From NCBI RefSeq assembly GCF_005697565.1, contig NZ_CP040004.1:682001-746000 (forward strand): a stretch of 64,000 nucleotides of DNA, written 5' to 3'. Under the pieces are notes generated by a model. That model did not search any database, was not told the DNA's origin, and saw nothing but the letters and a program-made list of their open reading frames with translations. Position numbers and translations under genes: made by a program. Of this stretch, positions 44,511-53,331 are shown one piece after another. This stretch comes from Candidatus Nanosynbacter featherlites. Its GTDB lineage: Bacteria > Patescibacteriota > Saccharimonadia > Saccharimonadales > Saccharimonadaceae. Position 1 is the first letter of the stretch, and each line of letters opens with the position of its first letter.

Positions 44511-46021
44511 ATATCCTCCTTCGTGAGCGGTCCACGGCGGCGGTTTCCTGTGATGCGCTTGTAGGTCAGCTGGGCGCTAATCAGGCACATCGGCAAACCG
44601 ATTCCCGGCAATGTTCCCGCGCCAACATAATACAGATTTGACACTTTTTTGCTGCGATTACGCGTACGGAACATAACGCTTTGGCTGAGCAAGTGCGACT
44701 CGCCACCAAAGGCGTTGTACTGCCAGGCATTAAATTGCTCACTAAACTGCTCTGGGCTGTAGATAAGCCGAGAAACAATTCGCTTTGGTAAATCTGATTC
44801 GCCGCTCATCTCGGTAAGAATCTTGACGATCTTCTTCACACACGCCGCTTCTTGCTGTGGCGTCAGCGTCACGCCTGCTGGTAGTGGCAATAGCACAAAC
44901 AGATTTTCATGCTCTGGCGGAGCGAGCGATGGGTCAGTTTTAGTTGGATTACACACATAAAGCGACGCATGTTCCGGCACGGTATGGGTTTCGTAAATCG
45001 CCGCAAAGTTTTCGCGCCACTTGTTCACAAAGTAGAGATTATGGTGCTGCAAATTTGGTAGCTTTCCTTTGATGCCCAGCGCAACTAGCAACGCGCCTGG
45101 CCCCGGCTGGCGTTTTTGCCAATACTTTTCGGGGTAGCTTTGGGCAGCTGGCGGCAATAATTTGGTTTCAGTATGATGAATATCAGCTGCCGAAATTACC
45201 AAGTCAGCCGCAATGCGTTCGCCATTCATCAGTTCAATACCTGTGGCCTGATGACCATCCAGCACAATCTGCTTCACCGGTGAGTTATAGTGATATGCCA
45301 CGCCCAAACTTCTTCCCAACCGCTCCATGCTGTTCACCAATTCCAACATTCCACGCCGCGGATAATACACACCGCTTCGAAAATCGAGATGACTCATCAG
45401 GCTATAGACGGCTGGGGCTTGAAACGGGCTGGAACCCAAAAATACCATATGATATTCGAGCAATTGTTTAAGCCGAAGATCTCGAAACCAGCGGCTAACA
45501 TGTGCGTCCAGTGTCCGCCACACTAGCGGCAACATGGTTGGTAGCTGGCGCAAAAGTGGCCACTGTAACACATCACTAACCCGCGTGAAATTATTATATA
45601 GCGCGTGCTTCACCGCCACCTCATATATCTGGCTACTGCGCGTGACATAGCGCTGCAATTTTTTGCCCGCACCAGGCTCAATGGCTTCAAAGGTTGTCAT
45701 GTCTTTATCAACATCACCCTGAATGATCAGTGGATCATAGCCTTCGCTCCACACTTTGTAGCCGGGCGAAAATCGCACCAAGTCGAGCTCTGTTTTGGCT
45801 GATCGACCAAACAATTGATAATACTGCTCAAAAATCTCTGGCATCAAATACCATGACGGGCCAAGATCAAAGGTAAATCCGTTTTGCTTGACCACCTGAA
45901 TCCGGCCACCGGCTGACGGGTTCTTCTCGTACACCGCCACCTCGTACCCTGCTTTCGCCAGCAAATTTGCCAGCGCCAGCCCGCCATATCCTGCGCCAAT
46001 AATCACCGCTTTCTTCTTCAT
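44507..46021 (-). CDS. crtI: Phytoene desaturase
   Basis: 504 residues. N-terminal FAD dinucleotide motif GAGYGGLALANLLAKAG (8-24) followed by YEKN and GGRI. The C-terminal GAGTLPGIGLPMCLIS block is the CrtI signature. It desaturates phytoene, probably to lycopene given the cyclases downstream. The start overlaps the crtB stop by 4 nt. Confidence 0.94.
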   Translation of the reverse strand: MKKKAVIIGAGYGGLALANLLAKAGYEVAVYEKNPSAGGRIQVVKQNGFTFDLGPSWYLMPEIFEQYYQLFGRSAKTELDLVRFSPGYKVWSEGYDPLIIQGDVDKDMTTFEAIEPGAGKKLQRYVTRSSQIYEVAVKHALYNNFTRVSDVLQWPLLRQLPTMLPLVWRTLDAHVSRWFRDLRLKQLLEYHMVFLGSSPFQAPAVYSLMSHLDFRSGVYYPRRGMLELVNSMERLGRSLGVAYHYNSPVKQIVLDGHQATGIELMNGERIAADLVISAADIHHTETKLLPPAAQSYPEKYWQKRQPGPGALLVALGIKGKLPNLQHHNLYFVNKWRENFAAIYETHTVPEHASLYVCNPTKTDPSLAPPEHENLFVLLPLPAGVTLTPQQEAACVKKIVKILTEMSGESDLPKRIVSRLIYSPEQFSEQFNAWQYNAFGGESHLLSQSVMFRTRNRSKKVSNLYYVGAGTLPGIGLPMCLISAQLTYKRITGNRRRGPLTKEDI

Positions 46022-46836
46022 AATCCCACCGCTCCTCGCGCGAATAGTACAGACTTCACACTGTTCGGCACCCGAATGCGCCGCGCTTTAAGATCGGCAA
46101 CTGATGCATTCTGCAGCCGCTGAAACAGTGCTTCATAATATATTACACTGGTATGCACTGCTCGGCGGGCAGTTGACGGAAGTTGCTGCACACTCGCTTT
46201 GGCTACGGCAAAATCCGCCGCAATATCCGCTTCGATGGTCCGCTTGCTGGCATCACTAAACGATAGGTAATCAACGCCCGGAAAATACATCCGCCCCAAA
46301 ACTTCGTGATCTGCCTTCATGTCACGCAAAAAATTCACTTTTTGGTAGGCCGCACCCAAATGGCTGGCACCTTCACGCAACTGTTCATACTGAGCCGCAT
46401 CGCCTTCAACGAACACCTTGAGACACATCAACCCCACCACTTCCGCCGAGCCGTAAATATAGCGTCGGTATGCCGCTTCATCATATTCCATGGTCGTAAT
46501 ATCCATCCGCATACTTGCAAAAAATGGGGAAATTAGCTCTCGCTCGATACCGTACTTTTGGGCCGTGAGAGCAAAAGCATGAACGATTGGATTGGTCGAA
46601 TAGCCCTGCTTGCACGCCTGGTAAACCACTGCTTCAAAGTTGTCGAGCTGAGCCATCGCATCATCGCCACGGTACGTATCGACAATTTCATCCACTAGCC
46701 GCACCATGCCATAGATCGCGTAAATATGCGGCCGAATGCGTGACGCCAACAGCCAGCTGCTCGTCGAAAACGAAGTCGAGTAGCGCCGCATTAATCGCTC
46801 TGCCAGCTCATAGCTTACCTGCTGGTATAGCTCCAT
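46018..46836 (-). CDS. crtB: Phytoene synthase
   Basis: 272 residues from ATG 46836, preferred because AAGGA lies 11 nt upstream; the ATG at 46848 has AAGG abutting it. The first Asp-rich motif DEIVD is near 48-52 and the second near 155-165 (NFLRDMKAD). It condenses two GGPP to phytoene. First gene of the crt operon. A GGTATGAT box lies about 20 nt upstream. No GGPP synthase (crtE) is in the window. Confidence 0.92.
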   Translation of the reverse strand: MELYQQVSYELAERLMRRYSTSFSTSSWLLASRIRPHIYAIYGMVRLVDEIVDTYRGDDAMAQLDNFEAVVYQACKQGYSTNPIVHAFALTAQKYGIERELISPFFASMRMDITTMEYDEAAYRRYIYGSAEVVGLMCLKVFVEGDAAQYEQLREGASHLGAAYQKVNFLRDMKADHEVLGRMYFPGVDYLSFSDASKRTIEADIAADFAVAKASVQQLPSTARRAVHTSVIYYEALFQRLQNASVADLKARRIRVPNSVKSVLFARGAVGL

Positions 46837-46864
46837 CAACAGCACCATCCTTGCATGATACTAA

Positions 46865-49021
46865 TCATACCCTAATGATATACCAAACCATCCAATAAAA
46901 CGACCATTTGCCAAACGTTATTTTCTGATAACGACAGGCGATGGTAATTGGACCTAGTTTTATTCTATACGGACATTGCTTGACAGTTGGATCTTCCGTC
47001 TGAGGGGTAGGCGTCTTATTATCAATCTGTATGGTCTTAGATCTACCAACATACCCGTCGGCTTTCATGCCTGTCACGGTAATCGTTCTCGTTGTTGATA
47101 TATCTACATCAGTGATGTCAAGTTGTCGCTGCTCGCCAACAGCCCAGCCCAGATTATTGTCATCCAACCTGATCAACCAACGCGAAGACAGCTCGTCAAC
47201 CGGTTGCCAATTGAGTCGAATTGTCGCCTTATTACCATTTCGTTCAATAATTTTTGCCGAAACCTGAGGTGCTCCAGGACCAACAGGTAAATTAGGTTTT
47301 ATGCCAACTTTAACAGGTGCCGATATGTTTGACACCGTGTCGTTACTGGCACTTATTCGCACTTGCATGACGCCATCAAATTTTTCATTATAGACATGAC
47401 TGGTGACTGGACTTGTTGTCGTTTGATCAATCTTGCCATCACCATTAAAATCCCATTCGTACTTTGTGATACTACCATCAACGACGTACGAATCACTGGC
47501 ATCAAAGGTAATTTCCTGGCCAACCTCCGCATAATATTCACCTATTTTCAGTTTGGCATTCGGACGATTCTTGATTTTAGTTAAGGCTTTTGTTAATGCG
47601 CCAATTGTGTCATTCTCGCCGCCACTGACAACGACCTGGCCCGAGGTTTGTTTAGCGACATCTGCGTACGAATTCACCAGATGATGTTCCACAACCGGAT
47701 ACACATTTACTGGATCAATCTCCAGCGAGCGTTTAGCTACAGCCGCCACCGTTGAGCCGTCAACTCTATCCGGCTCGTGATAGCCAGCATCAGTCAACAG
47801 AATGATTGCTTTTGTCGCTCCCTTCTGCCACTTCATCTCATTCATCGCCACCATACTAGCATGCAACGCCGCCTCTGGTGTGTCACCACCACCATCAACT
47901 GAAATGCTATCAAGCTTGGTAAGCAGGTCGGTAGTATCCGATTGTAAATCTGATAATTTTTTAGCAGTATATTCATCACCAGCGTCACGATACACAACCA
48001 ATCCAACTCGCCCGTTCATTTCTTTGATCTTCGAGCTATAATTTCTGATGAACGTTTTCATCTGATCAATATATGGACGCATCGACCCGGTGGTATCCAA
48101 AACAAACACTACGTCAGTTCCCGTCGTGCCCATATTATTATTTGAACGCTTGTCATTGATTATTGGACCGTCTTGCGGAGTAGACTGAATAGCCTTATTT
48201 AACCGAATAGCCGCCTCAAATACACCATCATCGATTGGCCCATTGGTATTAGCATACTTACCATGTCCATCCGTATCCCAAGCAAATTTTGAGCTACCGC
48301 ATACATAATCATGACCGAGACACCATAGTCCAGTTTTTACATTATCTTCGTCTGGCAAAAACGGTTTTCGCGCACCAAGGGCACCGTTATCAACAAAACA
48401 ATTAGCAATTTCCCGGCGATAGGTTGATAACTTTTTCTTAAAGCACGCTGGCGGCAGGATACCTTCACCCTCTGGCAAATATAATTTAGGATCGCCGAAC
48501 AACATCGTAAAGACTATCTTCTGCTTGATGTCAGATGATATGCCAGGCAAGGTCTGTCCAACCACCTGCGCACCCTGTGAGTAACCTCCCAAAATGAAAA
48601 ACTCTTTGGGACATTTGCGGTGGCGAGCAGTTAAATAGGTGTTCAATTCTGCGACACCTTGATTTACACTTTTGCCATAATCATGTTTCATACCACCACT
48701 CATCTTGGCGCCAATGGCGTTGCCATTCATAAGATCACTAACATTAACCGCCGGGTACTGGTTGCCGCCGTAACTTTCGCTGCCTAGTTCGTAGAAATTG
48801 AATTTGGATTTATCACCAATCCTAGACAATAACTGACTCCTAAATCGTGCCGCTTCACCTTTATCTTGACCAACCTCCTGACCAGAGCCTCTAGCAAATA
48901 TCCCCGTAACCAGCGTACATTTATTATTAACATTCTCTGCCGCAGCATTAACGTTAAAAGCAACTAGATTGACAATTATAGCCGCTACAAGTGTATAGCT
49001 TATTACAGCTCGCTTCTTCAT
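46865..49021 (-). CDS. Secreted cutinase-like esterase fused to VWA and PKD domains
   Basis: 718 residues from ATG 49021 (GGGGTGG site; the frame's earlier GTG is unsupported). Signal peptide 1-26, cleavage at VNA-A. Cutinase domain about 34-280: nucleophile Ser148 in GGYSQGA, Asp238 inside C-LGHDYV-C, His253. VWA domain about 302-480 with MIDAS-like DTTGS (309-313). PKD about 500-590 with WDFNGDGKID, then an FN3-like domain. A hydrophobic C-terminus (about 700-718) may anchor it. Cutinases of this type are typical of mycolate actinobacteria, so it may act on host lipids. Confidence 0.88.
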   Translation of the reverse strand: MKKRAVISYTLVAAIIVNLVAFNVNAAAENVNNKCTLVTGIFARGSGQEVGQDKGEAARFRSQLLSRIGDKSKFNFYELGSESYGGNQYPAVNVSDLMNGNAIGAKMSGGMKHDYGKSVNQGVAELNTYLTARHRKCPKEFFILGGYSQGAQVVGQTLPGISSDIKQKIVFTMLFGDPKLYLPEGEGILPPACFKKKLSTYRREIANCFVDNGALGARKPFLPDEDNVKTGLWCLGHDYVCGSSKFAWDTDGHGKYANTNGPIDDGVFEAAIRLNKAIQSTPQDGPIINDKRSNNNMGTTGTDVVFVLDTTGSMRPYIDQMKTFIRNYSSKIKEMNGRVGLVVYRDAGDEYTAKKLSDLQSDTTDLLTKLDSISVDGGGDTPEAALHASMVAMNEMKWQKGATKAIILLTDAGYHEPDRVDGSTVAAVAKRSLEIDPVNVYPVVEHHLVNSYADVAKQTSGQVVVSGGENDTIGALTKALTKIKNRPNAKLKIGEYYAEVGQEITFDASDSYVVDGSITKYEWDFNGDGKIDQTTTSPVTSHVYNEKFDGVMQVRISASNDTVSNISAPVKVGIKPNLPVGPGAPQVSAKIIERNGNKATIRLNWQPVDELSSRWLIRLDDNNLGWAVGEQRQLDITDVDISTTRTITVTGMKADGYVGRSKTIQIDNKTPTPQTEDPTVKQCPYRIKLGPITIACRYQKITFGKWSFYWMVWYIIRV

Positions 49022-49073
49022 AAAGACTACCACCCCATCATCTTAATAATTAACAGTTCATACTTAAAATAAT

Positions 49074-49532
49074 TTAATCAATATTATCAACAAATCCCCT
49101 TTCTCTTACCGTTAGTCCTATACTCGTCATATCATCACGACGTGAAACATTTATTCTATACTGATAGCCATTTCTTTTTCCACTAAATTCACAAACGTCA
49201 AGGTTCTTATCCTTACATCCATCCTCTATCTCCAGTAATTTATCGTTATTAGTAAACTTCTTAATATCATCATAGTTTATAAAATCCTTATATACCCATA
49301 CTTTATACACTTCTGGACAGTTTCCCATCAAACATAAGAACTGTGGCGGAACTACTTCATACTTAGCCTGCTGCCACCCCTCAAGTGGCTTAAAACTGTC
49401 AGCCACCGCCTCAATATCTTTCGTACTACCTCGCCAGAGTACCAAACAAATCACTAGTCCAGCCAAGACTATCAAGCTGATAACTATATATGATACTATT
49501 TTCCTAATATTAATTTGTTTACCACTATTCAT
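49074..49532 (-). CDS. Small membrane-anchored extracytoplasmic protein
   Basis: 152 residues, not recognised. One helix (about 12-34) followed by an extracytoplasmic domain with four cysteines (near 79, 84, 118 and 126), probably two disulphides. The ATG has AAGGAGG. It precedes the cutinase-VWA gene by 53 nt on the same strand, so the two may be co-expressed. The 5' leader carries a terminator-like hairpin. Confidence 0.65.
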   Translation of the reverse strand: MNSGKQINIRKIVSYIVISLIVLAGLVICLVLWRGSTKDIEAVADSFKPLEGWQQAKYEVVPPQFLCLMGNCPEVYKVWVYKDFINYDDIKKFTNNDKLLEIEDGCKDKNLDVCEFSGKRNGYQYRINVSRRDDMTSIGLTVRERGFVDNID

Positions 49533-49550
49533 CTGGTCCTCCTTACAATC

Positions 49551-49573
49551 AAAAGACGCCCCAAAGGGCGCTT
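49551..49573 (-). terminator. Terminator-like hairpin in the leader of 49074-49532 (attenuator?)
   Basis: CGCCC/GGGCG stem with flanking A-T pairs, followed on the minus strand by TCTTTT. It lies between the promoter at 49633 and the gene's ribosome site, so it either attenuates the gene or ends a ~75-nt RNA. Confidence 0.5.
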
Positions 49574-49632
49574 GAAAACTAAAATAATTTGCATATTGAC
49601 TGGCGGTGCATAATCACAAACCATATGCGGTT

Positions 49633-49661
49633 ATTATAGCTTATGGTTTTTATAATGTCTA
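49633..49661 (-). promoter_or_regulatory. Promoter -35 TAGACA / -10 TATAAT
   Basis: TAGACA (49656-49661), 17-nt spacer, TATAAT (49633-49638). It overlaps the stop of the acidic-protein gene and drives 49532 downward with a ~95-nt leader. Confidence 0.6.
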
Positions 49662-51944
49662 TTGTATGCTCAGCTTATTTTCGTTTGTGTTATAAACAAC
49701 ATGTACCGCCACCACTCCAACCAACTTCGTTAACCATGAAACGACGCTGGCGCTACCAGTGGTCGGGGTTTTACTGTCTTCCGGATTCAATCGACTATCA
49801 TCCGTCCATAAGCCCAATGATGGATGATGTTTGACAATCAGGAAATCATCCGCGGCATTTACTTCGCTGTCATAACCATACCCATCAGCCACATCGTCAG
49901 TCATCAAATCATCTCGCTCGCTCAGTTCTGTTTCTGTCACCTCAGCCACCCTGTCAATGACAATAGACACTTCTTGCTCTTCAGACAAATCACCACTTTG
50001 TTCTGCGTCGCTACCGTCCATAACCATAGTCTCGGGCTCATCACTTCCAAGCCACAAGCCGTTTTCTTCCGGTGTTATCGTAATTACATTATCCTGCTTC
50101 TCACGAGGCAAACCATATTCCTCTGACATTTGTACCGGCGCCTTGTCTAATGTAGCATTAGACGCTGGTTCAATAGCTGATGAAACAGGAACCATACTCC
50201 GTTCCACCGGCTCATGGTCATCCTTGGTGATTTCGGGCACTGATATTACCTGGATATTATCCAACGGCTCCACAGGCTCAATTTCAATCTCATCAGCCAC
50301 AAAAACTTCCGGCTCATCAATTTCTTCGCTTGCCACAATCGTCGCTTCCGTTAACGGCTCCGTTGTCACTGCCTCAGTCAAAGTCGCTTCTGGCTCCGCC
50401 ACTGACGACTGTTCAACAAAGAATACCACATTCTCCTCGGCCCACACTTCTTCGTCACTATCACAGGAGCACCTCTCCATCACCGCATCGTCAAGCTGCT
50501 CAACTGGGGAAGTCGGCGTTTCATAAACCGTCTGATCCACTGCTACTTCCTGACCGCCACCCTGCAGTGGATCGGTCCAAAGTTCATCCTCATCAACAAT
50601 AGTCTCGACAGGAATAACTGGAGTCGGTGCTTCTGGCTCGATTGCGGCATTCTCCGTCGGTACCACTTCCACCACCTCGTGCGCTACTGGCATATCAACA
50701 ACAACAGGTTGTGTTGAGTTATGATCAACCGCGGGCTCCTCACCATATTCAACATAATCTTGAATTGGCAACGTCATGACTGCCGGCTGGTCAGGTTGCT
50801 CCTTTACTGGCACTGACACCTCCACCGCAACCACTTCTTTGGCAGGTGTTTCATGTTTCGCATCTTCCATCGGCACATTGACTGATGCGTCCGGCATCTG
50901 GACAGAGGGTTCCTGCTCAGTAGCTGGTGGTGCGCTCTTTTCTTCTGGCTTACTCACCATATGATAGCTATTGTCATAATCTCCTGCATGATCGACGGTG
51001 GTATTATCTGGTGGCGTTTCTCTTGATGGTATCTCAACCGGTGAAGTTGGTAATGAACTATCAACCGGCTTCACTGTTTCAGCTGACTTTGGCTCTTTTA
51101 CCTCAATCTGCGGTGACGCTTGAATATCACTCACTACCATATCGGCAAAATCGTCACTTACCTTGTTCACATCCTTGACAGCAGGCGCGACTGGCTCAGC
51201 TTCAACTGCCATTGGCGTTGGCAAAACCACTGTGTCTTCCGGCGTTAATTGCTCGCTCATCTCAGCCAGTTCATCAAGAACAGGATTGGTAGCTTGTGGC
51301 TTTGCCGCATAATCATCTACTCCCGCATCCTTCACAACTTCAATGGTAGTCTCCGCTGCCTTAAAATCTTCCTCATCATGAACATTACTCGTCTGCTCTT
51401 TAGAGCCGTCATCTTCTGTTATATTTTCACCATCCAAAACCACCCCCATCACCTCAGGACTTGCCGTTTCCGACACCTCTTCAGTTTGACCCAAGTTGCC
51501 AGCCTCATCAGTTTCTGGCACCACCTGCGCCCAAACGATTTCACCTGGCGCTTCGTCCTCTCGGAGTAATTGCTCCAAGGTGCTCAGCTGCTCTTCGGGC
51601 TGAAGGTCATTATTTTTCTCCATCATTGCGGCTTGACGATCTTGACATAGCCCTAAATTGACACAACCAAGGCACGCCGCTGTACCAAAGTTTCGGCAAC
51701 GCTCAGGATCAATCGGTGCAAAGTCTTCTTTTGTGTCGTCATCAGACATAGCAACATCAAGCTCCGCTTTACCACCAGCCACCGCCACCAAGTCAAACTG
51801 ACTCACACCATCAGTCACCGCTTCATCAATACCAGACGAAAAATCCTCACCCTCACTACCATCTCTCAGCGACGAAAACACATCAAAACCATCACCGTCA
51901 ATTCCTGTTGGTGATAATTCTACTGTAGTCGTCGCCCCAATCAT
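49659..51944 (-). CDS. Long acidic low-complexity protein with a Cys4 motif
   Basis: 761 residues, not recognised. A cluster C83-x7-C91-x2-C94-x5-C100 near the N-terminus could hold a Fe-S cluster or zinc. The rest is strongly acidic and rich in E, D, V, T, P and S, probably disordered. A hydrophobic stretch at the C-terminus (WLTKLVGVVAVHVVY) may be a membrane anchor. The ATG overlaps the stop of the flavin reductase (ATGA). The context with nrdD-nrdG suggests, but does not show, a role in electron delivery. Confidence 0.6.
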   Translation of the reverse strand: MIGATTTVELSPTGIDGDGFDVFSSLRDGSEGEDFSSGIDEAVTDGVSQFDLVAVAGGKAELDVAMSDDDTKEDFAPIDPERCRNFGTAACLGCVNLGLCQDRQAAMMEKNNDLQPEEQLSTLEQLLREDEAPGEIVWAQVVPETDEAGNLGQTEEVSETASPEVMGVVLDGENITEDDGSKEQTSNVHDEEDFKAAETTIEVVKDAGVDDYAAKPQATNPVLDELAEMSEQLTPEDTVVLPTPMAVEAEPVAPAVKDVNKVSDDFADMVVSDIQASPQIEVKEPKSAETVKPVDSSLPTSPVEIPSRETPPDNTTVDHAGDYDNSYHMVSKPEEKSAPPATEQEPSVQMPDASVNVPMEDAKHETPAKEVVAVEVSVPVKEQPDQPAVMTLPIQDYVEYGEEPAVDHNSTQPVVVDMPVAHEVVEVVPTENAAIEPEAPTPVIPVETIVDEDELWTDPLQGGGQEVAVDQTVYETPTSPVEQLDDAVMERCSCDSDEEVWAEENVVFFVEQSSVAEPEATLTEAVTTEPLTEATIVASEEIDEPEVFVADEIEIEPVEPLDNIQVISVPEITKDDHEPVERSMVPVSSAIEPASNATLDKAPVQMSEEYGLPREKQDNVITITPEENGLWLGSDEPETMVMDGSDAEQSGDLSEEQEVSIVIDRVAEVTETELSERDDLMTDDVADGYGYDSEVNAADDFLIVKHHPSLGLWTDDSRLNPEDSKTPTTGSASVVSWLTKLVGVVAVHVVYNTNENKLSIQ

Positions 51945-52603
51945 TGCTCAAAAAATGTCTCCGTTGAAATATGTGATTCGTCGACGCCAGCGGCGGTTAG
52001 TTTTTGCCAAACATCGCGCACAAACGGCAAACTTCCGCAGACCAGAAAGTGCGCATCGTCCGGCGTTTCAGCGACGATTTTCGCCACCTCAAACCGCCCG
52101 TTCCGCCAGCCGTCTTTTTCCTCAATCTGCTGGCAAGTACTAAACTTATTGACCCGGATGGATGAGGCCGCTAACTCCTCTGAGAACACCATGTATTCTG
52201 GCGATTTTTGGCTCAAATAGAGAAAAGTCGGCTGCTTGGCGCCCGCCAAAATACTCCAAATCGGGCTGAGTCCACACCCCGCCGCGATGCCGACTAGCGG
52301 CCGCTCAGTCTGCGGATTGAAATCGCCGTATGCCCGGCTAATGTGCAGCCTATCACCAACCTGGCGCGAACACAAATAGCTCGAGAATTCGCCGCCCACA
52401 TTTTTCACGGTAATCGACATCAATTCCTCATGCGGACGCGAGGAAATACTATACGCCTTACCTTCGCGCACCTGGCTACCCCCGATGAACACTGTGATAT
52501 ATTGCCCCGCCATAAAGTCAAACGGCCGCACAACATACAGCGTCGTCACCTCTGGGTTTTCCTGACGCACGCGCACAATTTCGACAGTTAGTGAATCACG
52601 CAT
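51941..52603 (-). CDS. FNR-family flavin reductase (FAD/NAD(P)H oxidoreductase)
   Basis: 220 residues. The FAD-binding barrel has KAYSISS (RxYS-type) near residue 45 and the NAD(P) domain has VGIAAGCGLSPIWS near 103. No 2Fe-2S domain is attached. It overlaps nrdG by 16 nt. Known anaerobic RNR activases need a reduced flavodoxin or ferredoxin, so this enzyme is a plausible electron donor to NrdG, perhaps through the adjacent Cys4 protein. Confidence 0.85.
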   Translation of the reverse strand: MRDSLTVEIVRVRQENPEVTTLYVVRPFDFMAGQYITVFIGGSQVREGKAYSISSRPHEELMSITVKNVGGEFSSYLCSRQVGDRLHISRAYGDFNPQTERPLVGIAAGCGLSPIWSILAGAKQPTFLYLSQKSPEYMVFSEELAASSIRVNKFSTCQQIEEKDGWRNGRFEVAKIVAETPDDAHFLVCGSLPFVRDVWQKLTAAGVDESHISTETFFEQ

Positions 52604-53331
52604 TCTTCAACATACCTTTCCATTATTTTTTGGGCGGCTCTAAACTCTTCGTCGGTAAAGGTGTGGTAGTTGGCAAATTTTGGACTAATGGTGGTACCAG
52701 TGCGAAAATGTTGCAGAGCAAAGCGCTTGGCGCCTTTGACTAGCTCGCCAATCTTTTCAAAATCCGCTACCTCCAGCTGCTCGCGAACGATGGTCGTCCG
52801 AAATTCATGGCCGATCCCTGAGTCAATCATCAGCCGCACATTGTCTTTGATTGCCGCTAGATCAATCGGCCGGGCCGCAATCTCCACGTATTTTTCCAGC
52901 GGCCCCTTGACATCCATGGCGATGAAGTCAATCGTCCCCTCCTCGACCATACTGCGCACCATGTCAGGGTGTGTACCGTTGGTATCCAGCTTGACATCAA
53001 AACCGAGGCTCTTGATCATCCGGCACAGCACCGGCAAATCCTCGTTGACTGTCGGCTCGCCGCCAGAAATCACCACGCCGTCTAGTCGACCAATGCGCGA
53101 TTTTAGGAATATCATCGCTTCCTCAACCGGGATGCTCGGCGCCAAGCGTTCGGGCAACACCAGCTCCGGATTATGGCAATAGCCGCAGCGCATATTACAG
53201 CCAGAGAGAAACAGCGCTGCCGCCACGTGTCCTGGATAGTCCACCAGCGACAGCTTCTGAATCCCGCCAATCGATACCTTAAGCTGGGACAGCGACGGTG
53301 TTGACTCGCTGGTGTTCGGCGGCATCGTCAT
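52588..53331 (-). CDS. nrdG: Anaerobic ribonucleotide reductase activating protein (radical SAM)
   Basis: 247 residues. The Cys triad C45-x3-C49-x2-C52 lies in SGCNMRCGYCHNP, with VISGGEPT near 92. It generates the glycyl radical on NrdD. The ATG at 53331 lies 53 nt inside nrdD and has GAGGGAG five nt upstream. The N-terminal ~20 residues are extra relative to short NrdG forms. Confidence 0.92.
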   Translation of the reverse strand: MTMPPNTSESTPSLSQLKVSIGGIQKLSLVDYPGHVAAALFLSGCNMRCGYCHNPELVLPERLAPSIPVEEAMIFLKSRIGRLDGVVISGGEPTVNEDLPVLCRMIKSLGFDVKLDTNGTHPDMVRSMVEEGTIDFIAMDVKGPLEKYVEIAARPIDLAAIKDNVRLMIDSGIGHEFRTTIVREQLEVADFEKIGELVKGAKRFALQHFRTGTTISPKFANYHTFTDEEFRAAQKIMERYVEECVIH

